Below the pieces are notes generated by a model. That model was not told the origin of the DNA and made no database searches. It saw only the letters and a program-made list of their open reading frames with translations. The translations under genes were made by a program, and so were the position numbers. This document shows positions 9,901-17,175 of a DNA stretch of 46,668 nt, in pieces (position 1 is the stretch's first letter; every line of letters begins with the position of its first letter). The stretch spans positions 1 to 46,668 of the forward strand of contig BOKO01000035.1 in assembly GCA_016861025.1 (NCBI GenBank), in the 5' to 3' direction. Source of the stretch: Chloroflexota bacterium. GTDB lineage: Bacteria > Chloroflexota > Anaerolineae > Caldilineales > Caldilineaceae.

Positions 9901-10572
9901 TTCAGGCGACGGCGCAGAGGGCAGTGTGTGGCTCTGCAGGAACGTGCGCGCCATGTCGACGCACGCGGCGAAAAACGCCTCAGCCGTTGCACCGCCATAT
10001 TTGAGATAATTGTGGACAGGTGCATCGACAAAAGACTTGACCTTTGAGCGGGTAAGCAAAATTTGGATTTGCACTGCCGGCGTTCTGCCGGCAAGTTCAA
10101 CGTCTTTGGCTGCGGGCATCACGATGTGCTCAAAGAAGTCGGGCAGTGAATAAGCCGGAATGCCGCCGTGCAGTCGAATTGGCGTCACATAGGGGTAGCT
10201 ACCGATGTCAGGATAATGAGGGAGATTGAGATCACTGACCGCATCCAAGAAGGCTCTGCCAACGTCCGATGTCGGTAAGTTATTGCGGCTTATTCCAAGT
10301 GAGACGGCAAGCGCACCCCAGTAACCGCGATCAGTGTTGCGCGCTGCAATCGCCGCCATGTACACAGCCCAGGTGAAGCGATAGTGCGAAATCTGTTCTT
10401 TCAGCTCGTTCTTCTGGCTGCGGCTGACCAACGCCTTGAGGTGTCGTCCGATCTCGTCGATCTCGAACGGGGACAGCGGAATCTCGCTCAAATGGGAGAC
10501 GCGCTTGCAATAGGCGCTGAGCCTCTTTTCCCAATCACTCAGACTCATGCGGGTAGTTGTTGGGGGCGCCAT
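6922..10572 (-). CDS. Unrecognised 1216-residue protein of the defence operon
   Basis: I do not recognise this protein. Residues 1-250 look alpha-helical and contain a distinctive segment at 134-147, LHGGIPAYSLPDFF. Residues of about 270-900 are rich in beta-strand-like, Trp-rich stretches such as VRVELWATAAEED and WRVALRTAP-like segments, suggesting several Ig-like or beta-sandwich modules in series. The last 300 residues return to helices with repeat-like character (ALLVLQSGQFPELESHALQILLKRQ) and end with a Trp/His-rich tail. There is no P-loop, no methylase motif and no PglZ phosphatase motif that I can see. Start ATG at 10572 has GGGAG/GAGAGG just upstream. It sits between methyltransferase and helicase genes, so a scaffold, sensor or DNA-clamp role is inferred only from context. 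Confidence 0.85.
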   Translation of the reverse strand: MAPPTTTRMSLSDWEKRLSAYCKRVSHLSEIPLSPFEIDEIGRHLKALVSRSQKNELKEQISHYRFTWAVYMAAIAARNTDRGYWGALAVSLGISRNNLPTSDVGRAFLDAVSDLNLPHYPDIGSYPYVTPIRLHGGIPAYSLPDFFEHIVMPAAKDVELAGRTPAVQIQILLTRSKVKSFVDAPVHNYLKYGGATAEAFFAACVDMARTFLQSHTLPSAPSPELPTHVINAFRNYVEEKQQATAGQKRLRPPRLLLDPFSPIELHRLELPAQPVDVDRATWRYEWKACLIGAATCNGTQVEKVRVRRIGYDLTTEPRTVSLELPPGQVRVELWATAAEEDQAAQAVMVGRWVVSLAPPSGQAPLLAFRAQSGQAIRTEQTLPAERLWLLYPRTAQLKPFGEGCCTQQFAALLGDWWDWQIEEWDLSRATAMIVEASGDTWPFVVRSQLQEPRLEGGQRLLEVVNEEDVPFFVDELPRLWLPRLNDQSRKDELEAWRIAVCSRWAAVPALPESSLRPLSDWRHAVTVQTESVEFPLSAILGAAPIGLYEITVEGPHKVRKSMRFSVWQGITINNWQPVYLPGPHGAEAVTFSICTASAHQVIVQPGAEGIAVTYNAEAGCYAVTVASTASEAPLFLEAPRAQDETVRVALHVRIARLRWKVMTDEDVMEWSTTPLHLPADKLIQSRSPHLSLELDAEEWPASRLLLQDAGATAKPLQMSDWRKPQRGQRRVHLSLAEYSDTLRQLMDCPVFTFSLELRSESTDLGLPLLYLNREPELTAVLLDWTPDGVTYLHWEAEHRLRNRRVRLWSAWQPWAPPHEFCIPDDVTATELSEKPGSGMLQLPVKLPRGWYRVALRTAPAWEELSAPPEPPSGALLARDADPDFRLLELEDADPTNPEQEYLIHFERACILDAMHDDAGCRAEVQWLFNHHAQAASDMLYSVYRWLHARNDPTARAIRMRMFAPDKVTRVLFEDKFASLRKSYMEAFAEIRFVKPECALLVLQSGQFPELESHALQILLKRQSPEAVGHILSRVSQGALSEQDAVALLGIEGRAEFALQTLLRQPADPVRDRIILRLLPLSPTASLVRLGDWVHSEAGWGKIETISLGGESRSWFDPEHEMPELGVVLRPNFNPIRMVLHVPSKTMVFPGQAHLYQCTKDHGCAGFISRWRDDVIEQHNRIAHDGMQPAFQQIDAHEWRWRKAPTYHRQPPDNEFQ

Positions 10573-10670
10573 CCTCTCTCCCTACACTGTGCAAACAATG
10601 GAAGTGACAACGCAACGGGGTCATACCCTTGCCTCCATCGCTATGATACCACACTGCACGCCCTGTGCGC

Positions 10671-13388
10671 CTACAGCAGCGCCGCCTGCTGGGGCGTCTG
10701 GCCCAGGCGCAGCCGGGCGTTGTTGACGTACATCAACAGGCTGGCGTCCTCCTCGATCACCTGTGCAGGCAGCCGGTCGGCGATGCTGACAATGGCGGCA
10801 TAGTCGCGGCGTTTCCAGGCGTCGCTGAAGCCGGCGCGAATTGCCTCGCTGCGGAAGGTGCGCAGCCGCCCACGACCGCGCAGATAGATGGCAAACTCGC
10901 GCAGCAGCGTCTTCTGGCGCAGCCGTTCCATATCCTCCTGACGCTCCGGGTCGGGCACGTACCAACGCCCGTCATCATCCTGGATGAAGTTTTCCTCCAG
11001 CAGCGTGCGCAGTTCGGGCAGATCTTCGTGACGCGCCTGATGCAGCTCGCGCAGGAACTTCGGCTGGATTTCCTGATAGGTCTGCGCGCCGCCGCCTTCT
11101 TCCGCCAACAGTTCCCGCCGCAGCCACTGGATCGCCGAGCGTTCGTCGTTGACAAAGAGCGCCAGCTGAGCGACGCCTTCAGCTTGCATGCGCCGCTTGT
11201 CATATTCGGCGCGCTGCAGCGGCGTAAAGACCATGCCGTCGCTCTCCAGAAAACGCTGGCGCAGCCCCTGATAGAAATCCGGCGCCGACAGCGGCACGGC
11301 CAGCCCACGCTGGATGTGAAAGGCGACCATGCGGTCGAAGAGCAAGAACGGTTGACGTTCCGCCAGCACTTCCATCACGCCTTGGGCGTTGACCTGCGGG
11401 ATCGGCAACTGATCGAGATGCTGGCGCACGAACTCCCAGGCGGCGTCCACACTGCCGCCAGCCGCCAGAAAGCGCTGCTCAAAGTCTGTCTTCGGCTTGT
11501 AGGCGGAGATGACCAGGTCTTGCTTGACGGCGGCAGTGGAGGTGACCTGCTTGAAAGTGCCTTGTTGCTTGTCCAGCGTGCGCACATCCGCCACCATAAA
11601 GCCGGCGCGCAGAATGGCGTCCTGGATTGCGTTCCAGACCGCGTTCTGCGAGTTGTGAAACTCCACCGTCAACCACCGCCCCGGCTTGAGAACGCGGTAA
11701 AACTCGCGAAAACACGCCTCCATGATCGCCTGATATTCGGCCAGACTTTTGCGCTGGCTCTGGTTGACGACCGCCTCCGGTTGGTTGTTGGTCAACACCT
11801 GCAGCCAGGCTTCCCAGAGGAAGTTGAGCTCGGAGTACATCAGGTTGGAACCGAAGGGAGGATCAACGAAGATATAGTCAACGCTACTCGGTGGCAGATT
11901 GATTCTACTCGCACTTCCTGTAGATATACTTACTCGGCCCGAGATAAACCCTGATAACACCTTCAAAAGCTCATCAAAAAGCCTAATTCGCCTCTGAATA
12001 GCATCAAAAATAGGATATTCATGCGTGACCGATGGGATGTATAGAATCCCTGATGTACCAGCCGTGTGTTTTTGATTCGGTGCCCACCGAAACATAATAG
12101 TCAGCGTACGAATGAGGGCTGTAACCAAGAAAAGAGTCCTTCGGCCATGCGTGCGCTGGACTGTTGATGCGAGCACCCATAGGTTACGTCTTGAGTAGAA
12201 GTGATGTGCATGAGAAACGCCATGGCTCTCCTGAGGCTGCTTCGTGTTATAGCCATCAGGAAGTGGTGTCGTCGGGAAGCCATATGGTATCGGAGAATGA
12301 TCAATTCGACTGATTAAGGACAAGTCGTTCTCGTCTGGTCGTTTCTGATAGCGTCTTTTGCCCACTGAATAATTGATAAGCACCGGACTCTGCCGCGCTT
12401 GACGCACTTTCTGTCCGAGTGCCCGGTCAAAATGACTATCAAAAACTCGCTCTACGCGTTGCGCTGCACTAGACTTACGCTGGTTCTTGCACAGACGTGT
12501 GCCGCAGTGGGGGCAGTCCCATTCATCGCGTACTTCATCTTTAAGTTGATCCACCGCTACGTCCCAAAAGACCATTTCGCCGTGACACTGCGGACAGATC
12601 AACACATCAGACCACACCGTGTAATTGATCCGCCCAACCGTCTGACCATCGCTGTGCAGCGTCTCGTACATCCAGCCGCATTCGTCTTCGACCTCCGCCA
12701 GGATGCGCTGCGCCTCCTGCTCGAACGCCGCCACATCCACCGGCGTGTTGTAGTTGTAGGCGATGAAGGTGGCGGCTGGCGACAGATCGACCAGCACCGC
12801 CTTGCGGGCGCCCAGCCGCGCAAATGGCTGCGCGCCATCATCAATCAGCCCGTCGTCGTCAACGCGGTAGCCGAGACTCTCGACCATTTTGCGGTCGCCG
12901 CAGAGCTGCGCGGCCACGCCGGTCATGCCGGTGCCGCAAAAGCCATCCAGCACAATATCGCCCGGATCGGTGTAGTGGAGGATGTAGCGCATGATCGCCT
13001 TGTGCGGCACTTTGGTGTGATAGGAGTGCGCGTTGTAGATCGGGTCGTTCTTGCCTTCCGAGACATCGGCGGCAAAAGGGTCGCGGTGATAGTCGTTGTC
13101 GTTTGACAGGCCCAGCGCCGTGCGCAACGTCGCACGCTCCGCCGTCCACTGCGCCATGATTTCCGGCAAAAACGGATTGGGGCAGGCAGTGTAATAGGGC
13201 GGGTCGGAGAGCGCCAGAATAGCGTCATCGTCGGCGATCGGAAAACCGGGCGTGCTGCGCAGCGCCGGGTCTTGCAGCGCCGCACGCAGCCGCTCACGAT
13301 AGGCGGCGCTGACGGCGGGGTCGGGCGCCGTCGTGTAGCCGGGTGAACTTTCCCGTAACAATTCGGGCTGACGCACGCGTCTGGTCAT
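10671..13388 (-). CDS. Zn-ribbon DNA methyltransferase of the defence operon (905 aa)
   Basis: An amino-methyltransferase acting on DNA adenine or cytosine exocyclic nitrogen. The SAM-binding motif is LDGFCGTGMTGVAA at about 147-160. The catalytic motif IV is DPPF at 509-512 in VDYIFVDPPFGSNLMYSE. A second DPPY sits at 62-65 (SDPPYYTACPNPF). A zinc ribbon lies between them (CPQC at 265-268, CPHC at 292-295). The conserved-looking segment DPIYNAHSYHTKVPHKAIMRYILHY precedes motif I. It resembles large stand-alone methylases paired with BrxC-like ATPases (as in the DUF1156 group) but is not obviously one of them. ATG at 13388 lies 13 bases after the ATPase stop. Bases 11880-12480 (about residues 300-500) are visibly richer in A+T than the flanks, as if the central, possibly target-recognising, part had been exchanged. 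Confidence 0.9.
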   Translation of the reverse strand: MTRRVRQPELLRESSPGYTTAPDPAVSAAYRERLRAALQDPALRSTPGFPIADDDAILALSDPPYYTACPNPFLPEIMAQWTAERATLRTALGLSNDNDYHRDPFAADVSEGKNDPIYNAHSYHTKVPHKAIMRYILHYTDPGDIVLDGFCGTGMTGVAAQLCGDRKMVESLGYRVDDDGLIDDGAQPFARLGARKAVLVDLSPAATFIAYNYNTPVDVAAFEQEAQRILAEVEDECGWMYETLHSDGQTVGRINYTVWSDVLICPQCHGEMVFWDVAVDQLKDEVRDEWDCPHCGTRLCKNQRKSSAAQRVERVFDSHFDRALGQKVRQARQSPVLINYSVGKRRYQKRPDENDLSLISRIDHSPIPYGFPTTPLPDGYNTKQPQESHGVSHAHHFYSRRNLWVLASTVQRTHGRRTLFLVTALIRTLTIMFRWAPNQKHTAGTSGILYIPSVTHEYPIFDAIQRRIRLFDELLKVLSGFISGRVSISTGSASRINLPPSSVDYIFVDPPFGSNLMYSELNFLWEAWLQVLTNNQPEAVVNQSQRKSLAEYQAIMEACFREFYRVLKPGRWLTVEFHNSQNAVWNAIQDAILRAGFMVADVRTLDKQQGTFKQVTSTAAVKQDLVISAYKPKTDFEQRFLAAGGSVDAAWEFVRQHLDQLPIPQVNAQGVMEVLAERQPFLLFDRMVAFHIQRGLAVPLSAPDFYQGLRQRFLESDGMVFTPLQRAEYDKRRMQAEGVAQLALFVNDERSAIQWLRRELLAEEGGGAQTYQEIQPKFLRELHQARHEDLPELRTLLEENFIQDDDGRWYVPDPERQEDMERLRQKTLLREFAIYLRGRGRLRTFRSEAIRAGFSDAWKRRDYAAIVSIADRLPAQVIEEDASLLMYVNNARLRLGQTPQQAALL

Positions 13389-13401
13389 GGCAATGCTCGT
13401 T

Positions 13402-16400
13402 TCACCAGTCGATCTGAATGCGGATACGGTCGGGCGTGGCGTCCCGTAGCTGGCTGTGCAGGAAGGCGCGGAAGCGCGTCTCCAGTTCCTGCGGCGTACA
13501 CGGCATGCCCGCCCGCGTCAGCGCCAACAACAGGTCGGCGCCGTCGAAGGTCACTTTCTCCAGCCCTTGCAAGGCGTTCTCAATCGCATCCACCAGATCA
13601 CGGGTGACTTTGGCGGGCAGCACGCCACTTTGCACAAAGCTAGTCAACGCCGTGCGCGTGGCGTCGGGCAAAAGCGGGATCGTCTCCTGAGCGGCTGGCT
13701 TGCGCAGCTCGGCGAGCAGCGTTGTCGTCCACTGCGTGTAGAGCGTGTCGAGTTCCTCTTCGAGCGTCTCCAGCATCTCCAGCGCCGACAGCTTGAGTTC
13801 GACGTTGGCGCTGTAGCCACAGTGAGGACAGACCACACGATTGCGCAGATCGTTCGCCGTGCAGCCGACGCAGGTCACCAGCTCCTGCACGCGCTGTTCC
13901 CACTGCAATAGCGCCGTCGCCGGCAACAGCGCCAGGCTCGACAGCGCCTTCAACTGCAAGTGACGCGTGTCGCGCACCAACGCCACTTTGCGCGCGTCCT
14001 GGGCAGGCGTCAACCGCGCCCGGTCATGCTGCGCCAGATAGACCTCGACATAGGCGTCGTGCAGGTTCTCCAGCCCGCCGCTCAGACGGGCGCGCAGTGC
14101 TGGCGCCGACCGTTGCTGTGGGTTGCGCAGCAGCGTCTCATATTCGCGCCGCACTTCCTTGACGCTGTTGTGCCAGGCGTGATTGGCGGGCAGATAGTTG
14201 CTCGCCTGATAGGTGTATTCGAGACCGCTGCGCAGATCGTCCAGCATCTGCTGCAGCCGCTCGACCTCCTGCACCGTGGCGCGCCCCTTGAGGCTGCGCT
14301 TGACCTCGCCTTCGTTCCAGCCAAAGTTGCGCAAATGTCCCGGCGTTTTGATCATCGCCAGCGCGTCCAGCAGCTTGAGATAGTTATCCAGCCGCTCGCT
14401 CCACGCCCGCACTTCCTCATCGGACAACACCGAGAAGCGCCAATAGTCGATCCCGCTGCGCAACCGCTCGCGTGCGCGCAGCGCCCGATCTTGCTCGCGA
14501 TCCACTGTCTGCAGCAGCGTCTGCACCGCCAGCCCCAACTGTGCAGCCTCGCCGATCAGCCCGTCGGGCAGGTCGAGTCCGGCAAAGAGCGTGCGCAACA
14601 CTTGCACCGGCATAGCTTTGGGCTTGGCAATGGTGTTGAAGCGGACAAGCTCCTCAACCCCCATCTGCGCTGCCTGCTCCAGATCATCCACACCGATGCG
14701 GCGCCCACGCAGATTGATCACAATGTCGCCCTGTCGCACCATCGCCAGGAGAATCACCGCCAGCCACTCCGGTTCAAGGCGACCATCGAGTGTGCGTTCG
14801 CGCCGGCTGTCGCCGCCGATCAGGTCGCTGCGATTGAGCACATGGTCGGCAGGCAACGCCGCCAGCCGGTTGTAGAGCGGCTGAGCATACGGAGACTCTT
14901 CGGGCGCCACTTGCGCCGCGCCGCCATCGACGCGCAGCAATTGCAGCCCTTCCAATACATTCTGCGCCTGTCGCGTCAGGGGGCCGCCAGCGATTGCACG
15001 CAACGCCGCGTTTGCCGCCTGTGGCAATGTATCTTGCGTCAACGGCGCGCCGGTAAAGCGTGGATAATTGGGATAGCGTTCGGCAAACCACGGCGCCAGC
15101 ACCGCCGCCGTCAACTGGAATATCTGGTCACGCAGCGGCAGATTTGCCAGCGACAGCCGATGTTCGGCAATTGTCTCAGCGACCGTCTGGGCGCGTTCGC
15201 GGTGCCGGATCGTGAAAGACTGCACCAGGTTGTTGCGCATCCAGTTTGCCAGTTGCCGCCGATGCTCATCCGCCTTGCGTTCATAGAGCGCCTTGTTGTT
15301 GCCCGACGAAATGGCACCCATTTCACGCGCGCCGGCGTAAAGGCGCAGCGCCTGCTCAAAGGTCTTATCGCGTCGGGTGAGCAAAAAGAAGACCTCATCC
15401 GCCCGGTCGCCTGTCGGCAGACCATTGGGGGCAAAGATCGCCAGAAAGTGGATGTAGAAATCCCGTTCCGGCTGCGCAGTGGAGCGTTCGTTGGGCGCGC
15501 CGAAAAAGACGTAACCATCGCGCGTCACGCCATGCCCGGGCCAGGGCGTCTCGCGCTGCCAGATGCGAAAGCCAGGAACGTAGGTGCTTTCGGTCAACTC
15601 CAACGCATAGGCAAGGAAATCAAAGTAGTAGCGGTCGAGGGCGCTGTCGTCCAGGCTTTCCGCGCGCTGACGCACGAGCGCATCGAAGTCCACATCTTTG
15701 TCGAGGTCGAGGTAATACTGGCCATTGGTTGGATTGTGCGAAATGAACTGTCCGCTGACCGCACGCACGATCTGATCGACGGTCGCCTCAACGCTGGTCA
15801 ACAAAAAATCGGCGTCGCGCTCAGGGATCGGCAGGCTCAGGCAGAGCTGGTCGCGCAGGTCCGCAGCCGTCAAGCCGATCGGCGAATTCAGCCCGCCGAC
15901 CGTCAAGCGGTGCAGCGCCAGCGCATGGATGATGCGCAGCGCCGCCGTGCGATACTCTGGGCGGACGCTGGTCTGCACTTTGTCCTCCAGCACCCGGCTC
16001 TTGTCCAATACTTCACGGATCTCCACCACGGATCGGTAAACTGCGTCAGACTGAATTGCTCGCCAATAACTGTCGAACGAAATCACGCCCGGCTCATCCG
16101 CTGGCACTTCCTGATCCAGGCGCAGTTGCATCTCCTGGCTGATTTCTCGCAGCGCCTGGCGCTTTTCGATCAGCGTCACACGCTCAAAGGTCGTCAGGTA
16201 GGCGGGATGGATCGGGAAAAGCGCAACGAACTCATCCAGATGTTCAGCCATTTCGCCGTACAACGCCGTGAACTGGGCAAGATGGCGACGAATCCATGCC
16301 TTCTGTTCGGGGTTCTTTTTCAGCAGTCGCTGCGCCACGACATAGGCGACATCTTCACGGACAATGCGCACCTGCGTGAAGCGATCCTTGACGCGGCGCA

Positions 16401-17100
16401 CTGAATCGGCGGCAAACTGAAAGCGGGGATTGTCGAACAGCGCCTCCTGCAGCCCTGCCACGAAACGCAACTGCGTTTGTGAGCAGACCTCGCCAACTTC
16501 ACGCAGAAATGCCAGATCGAGCACAAGCTGATGGTCAGTGCGCGACGCCAGATACTCGAGCATCTCATCGACAGCGATCATCAAGCCTTGCTCTGGATAC
16601 TGCGCATGAAACTTGTCCATCATCGCCAACAACAGGTCTTTGGTGTTCGGCGCTTCCGTCATCGGCGGGAACGTATGGTTGACGCCGAGTTTCGCCAGAC
16701 CCTGGCGCAGATAGTCAAGCACAACATCGCGCAGCGGCATCTGGGTTGCGCCGAACTCCTGGCGCACCATGCAGAATCTGCCGGCAATCGGTCGCAGCCC
16801 GTCGCGCACAGCGGCATGGGCCAGCTTGTCGCCGAGCGCCGCATGCTCCGCAACGCCGGAGATCAGCGACATCAGATGTGACTTGCCGGTGCCGAAATTG
16901 CCGACGACAAACAGACCGCCGCCGCGTGGCCCTGCATCCAGATCAAGCACGGGCAGCATCTGCCGCAGAATCACATCCGCCATGCGATCCGAAATCACAT
17001 AGGTTTCCACCAGCCGTTCAGCCTGGCTCCGATCATCAGCGGAGCGGAGCTTCACCACCTGTTCGATTGGGTCAAACTGAATCAGTTGGCCGTAGCGCAT
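13402..17100 (-). CDS. BrxC/PglY-like ATPase, DUF6079 type (1232 aa)
   Basis: A large AAA-like ATPase. Walker A is GNFGTGKS at residues 67-74 and Walker B is LMIAVDE at about 173-179, followed by EYLASR and by sensor-like segments. The N-terminal opening (VVKLRSADDRSQAERLVETYVISDRM) and overall length match the BrxC/PglY/DUF6079 group; the family name is from memory. About 1050-1080 holds a zinc ribbon (CVGC and CPHC) flanked by helical, coiled-coil-like stretches. Such ATPases are the core motor or sensor of BREX systems, where they work with a methylase. ATG at 17100 has a good AGGAG 5-6 bases upstream. A plus-strand open frame at 13960-16404 lies entirely inside this gene and is its shadow. 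Confidence 0.9.
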   Translation of the reverse strand: MRYGQLIQFDPIEQVVKLRSADDRSQAERLVETYVISDRMADVILRQMLPVLDLDAGPRGGGLFVVGNFGTGKSHLMSLISGVAEHAALGDKLAHAAVRDGLRPIAGRFCMVRQEFGATQMPLRDVVLDYLRQGLAKLGVNHTFPPMTEAPNTKDLLLAMMDKFHAQYPEQGLMIAVDEMLEYLASRTDHQLVLDLAFLREVGEVCSQTQLRFVAGLQEALFDNPRFQFAADSVRRVKDRFTQVRIVREDVAYVVAQRLLKKNPEQKAWIRRHLAQFTALYGEMAEHLDEFVALFPIHPAYLTTFERVTLIEKRQALREISQEMQLRLDQEVPADEPGVISFDSYWRAIQSDAVYRSVVEIREVLDKSRVLEDKVQTSVRPEYRTAALRIIHALALHRLTVGGLNSPIGLTAADLRDQLCLSLPIPERDADFLLTSVEATVDQIVRAVSGQFISHNPTNGQYYLDLDKDVDFDALVRQRAESLDDSALDRYYFDFLAYALELTESTYVPGFRIWQRETPWPGHGVTRDGYVFFGAPNERSTAQPERDFYIHFLAIFAPNGLPTGDRADEVFFLLTRRDKTFEQALRLYAGAREMGAISSGNNKALYERKADEHRRQLANWMRNNLVQSFTIRHRERAQTVAETIAEHRLSLANLPLRDQIFQLTAAVLAPWFAERYPNYPRFTGAPLTQDTLPQAANAALRAIAGGPLTRQAQNVLEGLQLLRVDGGAAQVAPEESPYAQPLYNRLAALPADHVLNRSDLIGGDSRRERTLDGRLEPEWLAVILLAMVRQGDIVINLRGRRIGVDDLEQAAQMGVEELVRFNTIAKPKAMPVQVLRTLFAGLDLPDGLIGEAAQLGLAVQTLLQTVDREQDRALRARERLRSGIDYWRFSVLSDEEVRAWSERLDNYLKLLDALAMIKTPGHLRNFGWNEGEVKRSLKGRATVQEVERLQQMLDDLRSGLEYTYQASNYLPANHAWHNSVKEVRREYETLLRNPQQRSAPALRARLSGGLENLHDAYVEVYLAQHDRARLTPAQDARKVALVRDTRHLQLKALSSLALLPATALLQWEQRVQELVTCVGCTANDLRNRVVCPHCGYSANVELKLSALEMLETLEEELDTLYTQWTTTLLAELRKPAAQETIPLLPDATRTALTSFVQSGVLPAKVTRDLVDAIENALQGLEKVTFDGADLLLALTRAGMPCTPQELETRFRAFLHSQLRDATPDRIRIQIDW

Positions 17101-17175
17101 GATACTCCTACAAGGTTACATAGCGTCGATTGATAGAGTCTCCGAACTAATGGCGTCCGCAAACAACGCCTTCCT

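Noticed and set aside
10665..11954. 429-codon open frame on the plus strand
   Set aside because: Antisense to the C-terminal part of the methyltransferase, where motif IV is encoded on the other strand; no family features.
13960..16404. 814-codon open frame on the plus strand
   Set aside because: It lies wholly antisense to the ATPase gene, whose Walker motifs and zinc ribbon are clear. Its translation is Arg/Gln/His-rich with no domain pattern, as expected for the complement of a high-GC gene.
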